This document shows, one piece after another, positions 1-7,810 of a stretch of 64,000 bases of DNA. Position 1 is the stretch's first letter; each line of letters opens with the position of its first letter. The stretch covers positions 62,001-126,000 of the forward strand of contig NZ_JACNMP010000003.1 in the NCBI RefSeq assembly GCF_017592335.1, written 5' to 3'. The DNA is from Pseudaestuariivita rosea. GTDB taxonomy: Bacteria > Pseudomonadota > Alphaproteobacteria > Rhodobacterales > Rhodobacteraceae. The position numbers and the translations under genes are program-made. Below the pieces are notes generated by a model. The model saw nothing but the letters and a program-made list of their open reading frames with translations, did not search any database and was not told the origin of the DNA.

Positions 1-317
1 CCGATCTGGGCTTTCCCATCATCGCCACCCGCGGCACCGCCCGCTGGCTGACCGATCAGGGTGTGGCGTGCGAGACGGTGAATAAGGTCTATGAAGGCCG
101 CCCGAACGTGGTTGACCAGCTAAAGGACGGGCAAATCGTTTTGGTGATGAACACAACCGAGGGCGCCCAAGCGGTCGAAGACAGCCGCGACATCCGCGCC
201 GTCGCGCTTTACGACAAAATCCCCTACTTCACCACCGCCGCCGCATCTCACGCGGCTGCTTTGGCGATGAAAGCACGGGTTGAGGGTGATGTTGAGGTGA
301 TGGCGCTGCAGGGGTAA
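1..317 (+). CDS. carB: Carbamoyl-phosphate synthase large subunit, 3' end (partial)
   Basis: The last ~105 codons of the large (synthetase) subunit, which makes carbamoyl phosphate from bicarbonate, ammonia and ATP for arginine and pyrimidine synthesis. The reading frame is open from base 3 and ends at TAA 315-317; the 5' part lies outside the window. What is visible is the C-terminal MGS-like allosteric domain: the strand with IATRGTARWL, then VNKVYEGRPNVVDQLKDGQI and the NTTEG loop, all typical of CarB. The end ..AAALAMKARVEGDVEVMALQG has the usual length, so nothing is truncated at the 3' end. No obvious terminator follows. Confidence 0.95.
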   Translation, partial: DLGFPIIATRGTARWLTDQGVACETVNKVYEGRPNVVDQLKDGQIVLVMNTTEGAQAVEDSRDIRAVALYDKIPYFTTAAASHAAALAMKARVEGDVEVMALQG

Positions 318-748
318 GCGCCAAATCCGTGTAAGTTATGTAATCCTAAAACATGGCCCGCTTTCGAGGAGGGTGAAGCGTGACCTCGTAGCGGCTATCA
401 TGCAAAAACAAAATAACTGCACTTATATCTTGTTGGATAAATCTGTGGATAACTCTGAAAACGTAATTGACCCAGCTGATATGGTGTGTCACCATATGTG
501 GTAGGTACGCCTTTTCGAGGCGCGTTATGCGGTGTAGCACTTGACTCATCAGTGCTACCTGATCCAAAATTCTAATCGACATTTCGTAGAATCAGTGACG
601 CCGTCATGGCGGCAACCAGACGGCGTCTTTGACTGCGAACCGCTTAAACCAGAAGGTCGACGCGGAACCTCTTTGTCATATTGAAATGAATCTCATTTCG
701 TAGAGTATTGTCAAGTCGGCCTTCGCAAATCTTAATAAAGGGCTGATT
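318..748. other. Accessory intergenic gap
   Basis: 431 bases with no gene I can support. It contains a consensus DnaA-box sequence (TGTGGATAA, 444-452) with a near-copy just upstream (GTTGGATAA, about 432-440), a 9-bp perfect hairpin (597-627), a 10-bp direct repeat ATTTCGTAGA (581-590 and 695-704) and a palindrome GAAATGA-ATC-TCATTTC (683-699). The base composition is more AT-rich than the flanking genes. A 78-codon open frame on the minus strand (346-582) lacks a ribosome binding site and is not called. Confidence 0.6.
597..632 (+). terminator. Hairpin, possible terminator
   Basis: Perfect 9-bp stem GACGCCGTC (597-605) and GACGGCGTC (619-627) with a 13-base loop, followed by TTTGACT. The T-run is short, so termination is uncertain. 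No gene immediately upstream on the plus strand explains it. Confidence 0.4.
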
Positions 749-961
749 ATGGCTTACATTTACTACGTTAATAACACACCACAGTCTAATGGTGACCATG
801 AAGTACATCAACAAGGTTGCTATTGGTTGAGCATAGCTAACGATACGAGTTATATAGGGTTATTTGAAAGCTGCCATGGTGCAGTAGCAGAAGCCAAGCG
901 GTCTCATCATCGTCAGTCAAACGGTTGCAAGCATTGTAGTGATGCTTGCCATACGTCGTGA
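749..961 (+). CDS. Small conserved-type protein, unknown function (70 aa)
   Basis: A 70-residue cytosolic protein with a good Shine-Dalgarno (AAAGGG, about 9 bases before ATG 749). It is unusually rich in His and Cys: a GDHEVHQQGCYWL core near residues 15-27, then SCHGAVAEAK and a C-terminal SNGCKHCSDACHTS. I recall short bacterial proteins with this same pattern (YYVNN..SNGDHEVH..GC.WL...GCK.CS.ACH), usually of unknown function, so I take it as real. The Cys/His spacing suggests metal binding, but that is inference. Its stop is 8 bases before the start of the next small gene, so the two probably share a transcript. It has no relation to carB upstream and looks like accessory DNA. Confidence 0.75.
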   Translation: MAYIYYVNNTPQSNGDHEVHQQGCYWLSIANDTSYIGLFESCHGAVAEAKRSHHRQSNGCKHCSDACHTS

Positions 962-969
962 GGTCGAAA

Positions 970-1143
970 ATGGCTAAAAACAGACCATACAGTGATGGCA
1001 AGCGGATAGGTGCGGTCAAAGGTCGTTCTCAAACGAAGACGCCATCTGGCCACTATGTAAAACGCGACAGCAATACAGGGCGCTTTATGGATGTCAAAAC
1101 ATCCAGCAAAACGCCCTTCAAAGGTGTTCGCAAAGAAAAGTAA
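970..1143 (+). CDS. Small basic protein, unknown function (57 aa)
   Basis: A 57-residue, Lys/Arg-rich protein beginning MAKNRPYSDGKRIGAVKGRS and ending in KTPFKGVRKEK. ATG 970 is chosen over the upstream in-frame codon at 946 because it avoids overlapping the preceding gene and because AGGTCG lies just before it. Short bacterial proteins with an N-terminal NRPYSDGKRIGAV, a central KRDSNTGRFMDVK and a C-terminal FKGVRKE occur widely as hypothetical proteins, which supports a real gene; their function is not known to me. The pairing with the His/Cys-rich 70-aa protein 8 bases upstream suggests a two-gene cassette. Confidence 0.75.
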   Translation: MAKNRPYSDGKRIGAVKGRSQTKTPSGHYVKRDSNTGRFMDVKTSSKTPFKGVRKEK

Positions 1144-1144
1144 T

Positions 1145-1171
1145 GATTTGGGCGGATCACCCGCCCAAATC
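1145..1171 (+). terminator. Strong hairpin after the small-gene pair
   Basis: Perfect 11-bp arms (1145-1155 and 1161-1171, GATTTGGGCGG and its complement) with a 5-base loop, starting just after the stop codon of the 57-aa gene. There is no U-tract, so it may act as a transcript stabiliser or a weak terminator. Confidence 0.6.
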
Positions 1172-1179
1172 ACCATAGT

Positions 1180-1196
1180 CCCGGACTTGATCCGGG
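1180..1196. repeat. Short CCCGGA-N5-TCCGGG palindrome
   Basis: CCCGGA-CTTGA-TCCGGG. This short intergenic palindrome resembles the CCCGGACTTGATCCGGG elements that I recall as scattered in many alphaproteobacterial genomes. That family assignment is from memory and was not checked. Confidence 0.4.
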
Positions 1197-1247
1197 GCCT
1201 CTTATCACATCTTTAGAAGCTGGATCGACCGGACGTCGTGTATCTTT

Positions 1248-1283
1248 TTGATTTCGCCCGGTAACTTGATTTCGCCCGGTAAC
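1248..1283. repeat. 18-bp perfect tandem duplication
   Basis: TTGATTTCGCCCGGTAAC occurs twice head to tail (1248-1265 and 1266-1283) with no mismatch, in non-coding DNA ahead of the glycosyltransferase gene. It is probably a slippage duplication. Confidence 0.85.
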
Positions 1284-1374
1284 ATCATCCGATAAACCAC
1301 CCTAAATCATATAGACATCCGCTTCGCGTCGGCTCACTGATACCTCAGGCATCGAATCTGGGTTTTGGGCAGGC

Positions 1375-2307
1375 ATGGGCGGGCGGCCTCATATTGTTTA
1401 TTTCTTTGATCGCGGGTTTGAGGCCTGTAGTTTGGTGTCGCTTTATACGGTGCTGAAGACCAAGGCGCAGGCGTTGCAGGTGACGTTGCATGCGACCGAT
1501 CCGTCTGATCATCTGCCCGGTCTGGTTCGAAAGCTGTTGGCACATTTTGACACGCCGATCACTCTGGATCACCTGAACCTGGAAGACTATGACCACCTGC
1601 CGCGGGGACGTTTGCCGCTGGCGGCGCGGGCGCGGCTTTTGTTGCCGAAACTGCATGAGGGCCGGGTTCTTTATATCGATGGAGACTGCATCGCCCGCCG
1701 GGATGTGACCGAGCTTTGGCATCAGGATCTGGCCGGGAAATGCGTGGGCGCGGTTCTGGCCCCTGGTATTATGGTAGACCTGCAAAAGGCGCAGAACACT
1801 GGATCGCGGGCGGCCCAAAAGCGTGCGGACAAGCAGCGCAAGCGTGGCCTTAGGTTGGATGGCATCGATATGTCGCGGTATTTCAATTCTGGTGTTATGG
1901 TCTTTGATCTGGACCGGATCAACGCGGTTGGGCTGGCGGATCACATGATGGATATTGAGGCGACGGCCAAATATACCTCACGCGATCAGGATTGGCTGAA
2001 CATGGTGTTTCGCGATCAGGTGCACTATCTGGACCCGATCTGGAATTCGGGATGGGGCAACCCGAAGACCTGCAAACACTATATCTCGGACGATATCCGG
2101 AAAGCCTGGCAAGCGTCGCGTGAGGCGCCAGCGATTTTACATTTCACAGGGTTTGAAAAGCCGTGGCTTCACGAAAAGCCGCCGTTTCGGTTTTGGCTGA
2201 TCCATCAGCCGCAACAACGCAAAGATCGCGCCAAGTACTGGGCCGAGTTCCAGATGGCCCGACGCGAATGTGAGGTCATCCTGGGACGCACGCTATTCGA
2301 CGGATAA
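1375..2307 (+). CDS. Glycosyltransferase family 8 protein
   Basis: A 310-aa GT8 (LgtC/general stress A-like) retaining glycosyltransferase. The N-terminal Rossmann-like part starts HIVYFFDRGFEACSLVSLYT. The metal-binding D-x-D motif is in VLYIDGDCIARRDVTELW at about residue 100. The second half has FNSGVMVFDLDRIN, the QDWLNMVF segment and the signature H-x-x-G-x-x-KPW (HFTGFEKPW, about 259-267). These residues bind UDP-sugar and Mn2+ in the family; the sugar and acceptor cannot be told, but lipopolysaccharide or another surface glycan is likely. No signal peptide, so it acts in the cytoplasm or at the inner membrane. It stands alone and shares a convergent terminator with rplY. Confidence 0.85.
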   Translation: MGGRPHIVYFFDRGFEACSLVSLYTVLKTKAQALQVTLHATDPSDHLPGLVRKLLAHFDTPITLDHLNLEDYDHLPRGRLPLAARARLLLPKLHEGRVLYIDGDCIARRDVTELWHQDLAGKCVGAVLAPGIMVDLQKAQNTGSRAAQKRADKQRKRGLRLDGIDMSRYFNSGVMVFDLDRINAVGLADHMMDIEATAKYTSRDQDWLNMVFRDQVHYLDPIWNSGWGNPKTCKHYISDDIRKAWQASREAPAILHFTGFEKPWLHEKPPFRFWLIHQPQQRKDRAKYWAEFQMARRECEVILGRTLFDG

Positions 2308-2330
2308 AACAGCGCCTTTTAGGGTAGACA

Positions 2331-2362
2331 CAAAAAAGGGGCCACTATAGGGCCCCTTTTCC
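2331..2362. terminator. Bidirectional terminator between glycosyltransferase and rplY
   Basis: A GGGGCC/GGCCCC stem flanked by an A-run on the left and TTTT on the right (2332-2360), so it can terminate both convergent genes. Confidence 0.75.
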
Positions 2363-2383
2363 GTGTCTCTGATCAGTCAGAGA

Positions 2384-3025
2384 TTACTCTTCGGTCGCAG
2401 CCTCTTCCGTGCTTTCTTCGGCTTCGCCTTCGCTATCATCGGACTGGGATTTCAGGCCAGATGGCGCTTGGATGTTCGCGATCACGAAATCACGGTCGAT
2501 GGTGGGCTTAGCGCCTGCAGGCAGGTTGATTGACGAAATCGTCAACGTATCACCGATTTGCATTTCCGATACATCCGCCACGATCTTTTCGGGGATGTCG
2601 CCGGCTGTCACAACCAGTTCGACCTCGGGGCGGACTGCGTTCAGAACGCCGCCTTTTTTCAGACCCGGTGAAACGCCTTCGCCTTCGAATTCAACGGGAA
2701 TGAACAGGTTGATTTTCGTCGTCCGTTTCAGCCGCAGAAAGTCCACATGCGTCGGCAGGTCCTTGACTACATCCCGCTGAACCGCGCGGCAGATCACACG
2801 GACATCGTCCTGACCTTCGACTTTCATGTTGAACAGGGTCGACATGAAACGCCCGGCTTTCAGGCGTTTGAACAACACGTTGAAGGGGATGTTGATCGGC
2901 AACGGGTCAACACCGCCACCATATACAACGCCAGGTACCATACCGTCACGACGGGCTTGGCGGGCGGCCCCCTTGCCTGTTCCCGCGCGGACCTGGGCTT
3001 CTAGATCTGGAATCTGTCCAGCCAT
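2384..3025 (-). CDS. rplY: 50S ribosomal protein L25/general stress protein Ctc
   Basis: A 213-aa long-form L25 (TL5/CTC type) that binds 5S rRNA in the large subunit. The N-terminal L25 domain shows [20 protein letters not shown] and RFMSTLFNM..; the C-terminal beta domain includes [15 protein letters not shown] and the acidic tail ends in [11 protein letters not shown]. The frame is open for 46 more codons upstream, but ATG 3025 is chosen because it has AAGGAG seven bases upstream and because [20 protein letters not shown] is the expected family start. In many relatives rplY is followed by pth; here it is not, and a convergent terminator follows directly. Confidence 0.95.
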   Translation of the reverse strand: MAGQIPDLEAQVRAGTGKGAARQARRDGMVPGVVYGGGVDPLPINIPFNVLFKRLKAGRFMSTLFNMKVEGQDDVRVICRAVQRDVVKDLPTHVDFLRLKRTTKINLFIPVEFEGEGVSPGLKKGGVLNAVRPEVELVVTAGDIPEKIVADVSEMQIGDTLTISSINLPAGAKPTIDRDFVIANIQAPSGLKSQSDDSEGEAEESTEEAATEE

Positions 3026-3222
3026 AGGTATTCTCCTTGAATTATGGGCATCCTCCAAGGGTGTATGCCCTGATGAAGGGGGCCGTATAAGCGGGTTTTT
3101 TCGTTTTGAAAAGGGGGGATTTCCAGCCACAAAACAAAACACGCAGAAATTGAGCCAGATCAACGCGGCGCCCGTTAATTTATGATCTGTAAATCACGTA
3201 CACTCGGCATAGGGAGGATGAT

Positions 3223-3576
3223 ATGCCTAAAACGTCAAAGGACCAGAATGACGCTGCACCATCGGCAGCCTCAATGATGGATGCCATGGCAGACCTGCAA
3301 AAGGTCGGTTTTGGATCATTGACATGGATGGGAACGGCCTGGCTGGAAAATCTGGGCGACGTCGGGAGCGAGCTGTTAAGCTTCGTTGCAGAACGCGTTC
3401 AAGAGGATGTGAAAACGCAGCATGCGCTTTTGCATTGTAAGAACGTGGAAGAAATGCGCCATATCCAGGCGCAATTCATCCAGAAAGCCATTGATCAGTA
3501 CACCGCTGAAACCGGTAAACTGGTTGAAATGGGCAACGAGATGCTGGCAGATGCCCGGAAGAAGGCCTCGGGCTGA
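3223..3576 (+). CDS. phaP: Phasin family protein
   Basis: A 117-aa, mostly helical protein that probably coats polyhydroxyalkanoate granules. It has the phasin pattern: a variable N-terminus, a hydrophobic stretch (VGFGSLTWMGTAWLENLGDVGSELLSF written here in part only as GFGSLTWMGTAWL), then amphipathic helices FVAERVQEDVKTQHALLHC and MRHIQAQFIQKAIDQYT, the classic phasin segment, ending in a Lys-rich tail. ATG 3223 has GGAGG about 8 bases upstream. It converges on the PHA synthase gene 123 bases away, so the two are not one operon but the context supports the role. The symbol is by analogy. Confidence 0.8.
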   Translation: MPKTSKDQNDAAPSAASMMDAMADLQKVGFGSLTWMGTAWLENLGDVGSELLSFVAERVQEDVKTQHALLHCKNVEEMRHIQAQFIQKAIDQYTAETGKLVEMGNEMLADARKKASG

Positions 3577-3699
3577 GTCCTGATGCATCCCGCGAAATTG
3601 GGGTGCATGGCGTAGACACACTGTCGCCGGTGTACGCGGCCTTGGACATCTGTTCAGGGCCGCACAGGATTATCCGACCGTTACCGGTTTTTATAAATT

Positions 3700-5412
3700 T
3701 CACCCAAAAACATACGTTCCCGGGGCCGCGGCCATATTGGGGTAAATCCGTGCGTCGGGAATGCCAGCCGCTGAGCTATGGCTGTCCAGCCACTGCGTCC
3801 AGACCGGCCACCATGATCCGTTTTCCGGCTCTGTCTGATCAAACCACTGCTCAGGCGTCAGATGCGGCTGGCCATGGTTCAGTTTTGACAGCCGGTAGTG
3901 CCGGTGTGGATGGCCGGGCTCGGACAGGATACCGCCGTTATGCCCACCGTTTGTTAGCAGAAACGTCAGTTCCGTGTCGGTCAGGCGGGAAATCTTATAG
4001 ACCGATTTCCAGGGCGATACATGGTCCTTTTCTGTCGCCACTGAAAAGACCGGTGTCTTGATATCTGTCAGGGCAATGGTCTTGCGATCCACTTTATATT
4101 GCCCCCTGGCCAGCGCATTGCGCAGGAAAAGGCTGCGCAGGTATTGTGAATGCATCTTGGCTGGCATGCGGGTCGTGTCGGCGTTCCAGGCCATCAGATC
4201 ATTCATCGCGGTGCGTTCCCCCAACAGGTAATGGCGGATCAGGCGGCTCCAGATCAGGTCATTGGATCGCAGCATCTGAAAGGCGCCCGACATCTGATCG
4301 GCACTCAGATAGCCTTGTGTTTTCATGATATCTTCCAGGAAGGACACCTGGCTTTCGTTGATAAACAACGACAGCTCGCCCGCTTCGGAAAAATCGACCT
4401 GAGACGCCATAAGCGTCACGGTCGCCAGACGATCATCGCCATCGCGCGCCATGGCCGCCGCCATGATCGACAAAAGCGTGCCGCCCAGGCAATAGCCCGC
4501 CGCATGAATGCGCCGGTCTGATCCGGCAGGCGCGATCTGGTCCAAGGCGGCGCGCACGCCCAGATCAACATAATCCTGCATGCCCAGGTCAGCATCGTCC
4601 TGATCAGGGTTTTTCCAGGATATCGCAAAGACCTCATACCCCTGATCGCACAGATATTTGATCAGCGAATTCTGCGGCGACAGATCAAGTATATAGTATT
4701 TCATGATCCAGGCCGGGACGATCAGAATGGGTTCCGGGTGCAGCTTTTCAGTCGCCGGCGTATAGCGGATCAGTTCGATCAGCCGGTTGCGATAGATCAC
4801 CTGCCCCGGTGTCACGGCAATACTTTCGCCCACGATATAGTCGGTCTGCGGTTTCGGCGCGCCGCTTAGGATGTGGTTGAAATCCTCGATCCAGTTTTCG
4901 AAGCCGCGCTGAATATTGGCGCCACGTTCTTCCAAGGTGCGTTTTAGAACCACAGGATTGGTGGTTGGATAATTTGACGGCGACAAGGTGTCCAACACTT
5001 GCCGGGCGGCGAAGCTGACAATGCGTTCGTGTTCGGGTTCGACCCCGTGCAGCCCGGTCGTGGCGGCCTGCCACCAGTCCTGCTGCATCAGGAACCACTT
5101 GCTGTACAGGCTGAAGGGATAGGTCTGCCATTCCACGTCGCGAAACCGTTTGTCGGTTATATCTTCGTTTTGGTGTCGCAGCGCGGGTGTCATCAGGTCC
5201 ATCATCATGGTTGCAGCATTTTGCAGTGCAAGCGATGTCAGATCGGCCTGTTTTGCAGGCGACCCGGCCAGATGCATCCACCAATCCAGACAGGATGTTG
5301 CCAAAGCCGAGGGCGACAAACCGCCGGTGAACTGACCTATGGCCGAGTGAACCGCCACATCCACCCGCGCATGTTCGGTCGCCTCATTCTGTTCAGCCGC
5401 CAAATCTTTCAT
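3700..5412 (-). CDS. phaC: Class I poly(R)-hydroxyalkanoic acid synthase
   Basis: A 570-aa class I PHA synthase, which polymerises (R)-3-hydroxyacyl-CoA into storage polyester at the granule surface. The N-terminal PhaC domain is followed by an alpha/beta-hydrolase core. The lipase-like box is AAGYCLGGTLLS with the nucleophile Cys near residue 308. The aspartate region (VFSVATEKDHVSPWKSVYKI) and the catalytic histidine region (NGGHNGGILSEPGHP) are in place, as is the conserved VPAWIMKYYILDLSPQNSL segment. Length and motifs are complete, so it should be active. Its promoter lies in 5413-5513; a phasin gene converges on its 3' end. Confidence 0.95.
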   Translation of the reverse strand: MKDLAAEQNEATEHARVDVAVHSAIGQFTGGLSPSALATSCLDWWMHLAGSPAKQADLTSLALQNAATMMMDLMTPALRHQNEDITDKRFRDVEWQTYPFSLYSKWFLMQQDWWQAATTGLHGVEPEHERIVSFAARQVLDTLSPSNYPTTNPVVLKRTLEERGANIQRGFENWIEDFNHILSGAPKPQTDYIVGESIAVTPGQVIYRNRLIELIRYTPATEKLHPEPILIVPAWIMKYYILDLSPQNSLIKYLCDQGYEVFAISWKNPDQDDADLGMQDYVDLGVRAALDQIAPAGSDRRIHAAGYCLGGTLLSIMAAAMARDGDDRLATVTLMASQVDFSEAGELSLFINESQVSFLEDIMKTQGYLSADQMSGAFQMLRSNDLIWSRLIRHYLLGERTAMNDLMAWNADTTRMPAKMHSQYLRSLFLRNALARGQYKVDRKTIALTDIKTPVFSVATEKDHVSPWKSVYKISRLTDTELTFLLTNGGHNGGILSEPGHPHRHYRLSKLNHGQPHLTPEQWFDQTEPENGSWWPVWTQWLDSHSSAAGIPDARIYPNMAAAPGTYVFG

Positions 5413-5513
5413 CGCCGTCCCCCACGTTCATGTTTTCTGATCTGTGTCAGAGCTGGGGATCGCGGACTTTGAGTTCAATCAAATGTCACAAAACTTTCGC
5501 AATGGCCGTTGTT

Positions 5514-6935
5514 TCAGGTCACATCACGCAGGATTACGCCGGGGTTCATGATACCCGCCGGATCAAGGGCGCGCTTAATGGCGCGCATCGTCGCCAATTT
5601 TGCTGGATCCGAAAATCGTTCCAGATCGTCAACCTTCAGGCGCCCGACACCATGTTCGGCGCTGACCGATCCGCCCATGTCGTGCACCAGTTGATGGACA
5701 GCGCTTTTGATCTGATCACGTTCGGCCAGATGATCGGCGCGGCTGCGCCGGGGCTGTGGGAAGACGTTGTAATGCAGATTGCCGTCACCCACGTGGCCAA
5801 AGCAGTTGATGCGAAAGTTGCCGATGGCGCGGATGACCTCGCGGCCGCGTTCAATGAATTCGGGGATTGCCCCAAGCGGGACCGAGATATCATGGGATGA
5901 GATCGACCCGATGCGCCGGTTGGCCTCGGGGATGTGTTCCCGGACGGACCAGAACTGATCCCGCTGCGTCTGGGATTGTGCGATCAGACCGTCATCGACC
6001 AAACCCTGCTGATGGGCCGCGGTGAACAGCGTTTCAAGTGCATCTTGCGGGTCAAGCCCGCGGGGCAGGCCGACCTCGATCAGCACAGACCATTCCGGCG
6101 GCTTTTCAAAAGGGGTCCGCAGGTCGGGCAGGGTTTCGGTGATAAAATCCAATCCCTGACGGTGGATCAGTTCAAAGGCCGAGATGCATTCGCCCATATG
6201 ATCCCGCGCCAGCGCCAACAGGTCCAGCGCAGCGCCGGGATCGCGCACCGTCAGAAAGGCTGTCCCCTGCCCCGCTGGTATCGGAAACAGGCGCAGGGCG
6301 GCGGCGGTGATAATGCCCAGGGTGCCTTCGGACCCGATCATCAGATTGCGCAGATCATATCCGGTATTGTCCTTGCGCAGACGTGACAGCCCATTCCAAA
6401 GCGTACCGTCGGGCAAGACAACCTCAAGCCCCAAACACAGATCGCGCGTGTTCCCATAGCGCAGCACATTGACGCCGCCCGCGTTCGCCGCAAGGCACCC
6501 ACCGATCCGCGCCGATCCTTCCGAGGCCAGCGAAAGCGGAAACAGCCGGTTGACGTCAGCCGCCGCCGTCTGAATGTCATGCAGGATCGCACCGGCCTCG
6601 GCCACAAGGACATTTTCGTCCGGATAAACCGCGCGGATCGCGTGCATTTTTTCCAGCGACAAAATAATGTGGCGCGGGGCGTTTTCGGCAATCTGCCCAC
6701 CGACCAGCCCGGTTCCACCGCCATAAGGCACAATGCCGATGCCCGTCTTATGGGCGTATTTCACGATCTGACAGACCTGATCAGCGGTCTGGGGTGTGAT
6801 CAGAATAGCGTCCTTAGCCTGATATCGGCCGCGTGGTTCCTGCAGATAGGCCTCGGACAGGTCCGGAAAGGCCGCGTCGGGCAACAGCGCACGCAATTGC
6901 GCTTCATGTTCGCTGGTCACGGGGGTTTGGATCAC
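5514..6935 (-). CDS. FAD-linked oxidase (D-2-hydroxyacid/glycolate dehydrogenase type)
   Basis: A 473-aa flavoprotein of the GlcD/D-lactate/D-2-hydroxyglutarate dehydrogenase family. The N-terminal FAD-binding PCMH fold shows VPYGGGTGLVGGQ (about 71-83) and the second FAD segment IGGCLAANAGGVNVLRYGNTR; the C-terminal FAD-oxidase domain has the metal/substrate motif FGHVGDGNLHYNVF and the terminal SAEHGVGRLK. These features fit oxidation of a D-2-hydroxy acid to a 2-oxo acid with electron transfer away from FAD; the substrate is not predictable. The start is GTG (6935), seven bases after the stop of the metallo-hydrolase gene, so the two are probably co-transcribed. No membrane segment is visible. 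Confidence 0.9.
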   Translation of the reverse strand: MIQTPVTSEHEAQLRALLPDAAFPDLSEAYLQEPRGRYQAKDAILITPQTADQVCQIVKYAHKTGIGIVPYGGGTGLVGGQIAENAPRHIILSLEKMHAIRAVYPDENVLVAEAGAILHDIQTAAADVNRLFPLSLASEGSARIGGCLAANAGGVNVLRYGNTRDLCLGLEVVLPDGTLWNGLSRLRKDNTGYDLRNLMIGSEGTLGIITAAALRLFPIPAGQGTAFLTVRDPGAALDLLALARDHMGECISAFELIHRQGLDFITETLPDLRTPFEKPPEWSVLIEVGLPRGLDPQDALETLFTAAHQQGLVDDGLIAQSQTQRDQFWSVREHIPEANRRIGSISSHDISVPLGAIPEFIERGREVIRAIGNFRINCFGHVGDGNLHYNVFPQPRRSRADHLAERDQIKSAVHQLVHDMGGSVSAEHGVGRLKVDDLERFSDPAKLATMRAIKRALDPAGIMNPGVILRDVT

Positions 6936-6941
6936 TGGTGT

Positions 6942-7766
6942 TTACTCATTTTCGCGCAGGAAGCTGGGTTCAAGCACCATGATGGTCGGCCGGGACGGCA
7001 GCGTGGCCAGCGATACCTCAATCGATGATCCATCAAGACGCTCAACCGGGAAATCGCGGCGCATCTCGGTCAGGAATTGTTCCAGATTATATTCGCCGAA
7101 CCAATGCATCGGAATGATGATCGACGACCGCAAACGGGTCAGAATGCGCACCATTGTGTCATGGTCAACCGTCAGCCCGCCATCAACCGCGGCCATGACG
7201 ATATCCAGACGCCCAAGTGCGGCGTATTGCTGGGCCGAGGGTTCGTGATGCAGATGCCCCAGATGGCCAATGCAAAGGCCCGCCACTTCGAACACAAATA
7301 TGGAATTGCCGTTGCGTTCAGGATCCCCCCCGAAGCGCGACCGTATGTCCGTGGGCACGTTGCGGATCAGAACTTCGCCCAGATCAAGGTGATGGTCAGC
7401 GGCGACGCCGTTTGTGCCCCAGCCCCGCAGAACATGCGGGATCTCAGGATCAGGGTTGGCGGTGAAGTGACTGCCGTGGGCATGGTTCATCGTCACAACC
7501 GTCGGCGTGAAATCGACCGCACCCAGGAAACCCGTAAAATCGGTCGCAATCGAAATCCCGCCCTGGGTCTGCAAAAGAAACATCGCGTGATCAACATAGC
7601 GTAAACGCACTTTATCTTCAGCGACGGGGTCCAGATAGCTTGCTTTGTGCAGAAACTGGATGCCGGGGGCATTCTGGACCATCGCAATGCAATGGCTGGG
7701 CCTGCGATCCTGCGCCGCTGCCGCACCTGAAAAAGCGATAAGAAAAAAGCAGATAAAACGGATCAT
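6942..7766 (-). CDS. Secreted metallo-beta-lactamase-fold hydrolase
   Basis: A 274-aa protein with a clear signal peptide (MIRFICFFLIAFSGAAAAQ, cleavage after AAA), so periplasmic. The body resembles UPF0173-type MBL-fold hydrolases: FLLQTQGGISIATDF, the metal motif region MNHAHGSHF (one residue different from the canonical H-x-H-x-D-H), GHLGHLHHEPS, a DIVMAAVDGG strand and IIPMHWFGEYN at the end. The canonical Asp of HxHxDH is replaced (HAHGSH), so metal binding may be altered. It is first of a two-gene operon with the FAD-linked oxidase. Function unknown. Confidence 0.8.
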   Translation of the reverse strand: MIRFICFFLIAFSGAAAAQDRRPSHCIAMVQNAPGIQFLHKASYLDPVAEDKVRLRYVDHAMFLLQTQGGISIATDFTGFLGAVDFTPTVVTMNHAHGSHFTANPDPEIPHVLRGWGTNGVAADHHLDLGEVLIRNVPTDIRSRFGGDPERNGNSIFVFEVAGLCIGHLGHLHHEPSAQQYAALGRLDIVMAAVDGGLTVDHDTMVRILTRLRSSIIIPMHWFGEYNLEQFLTEMRRDFPVERLDGSSIEVSLATLPSRPTIMVLEPSFLRENE

Positions 7767-7810
7767 CGGTCACCTTCCGTCTATAGAACATAGAGCCGGG
7801 TTGGCTGGCG

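Noticed and set aside
346-582. A 78-codon open frame on the minus strand in the carB gap
   Set aside because: No ribosome binding site and no recognisable sequence; I leave it uncalled.
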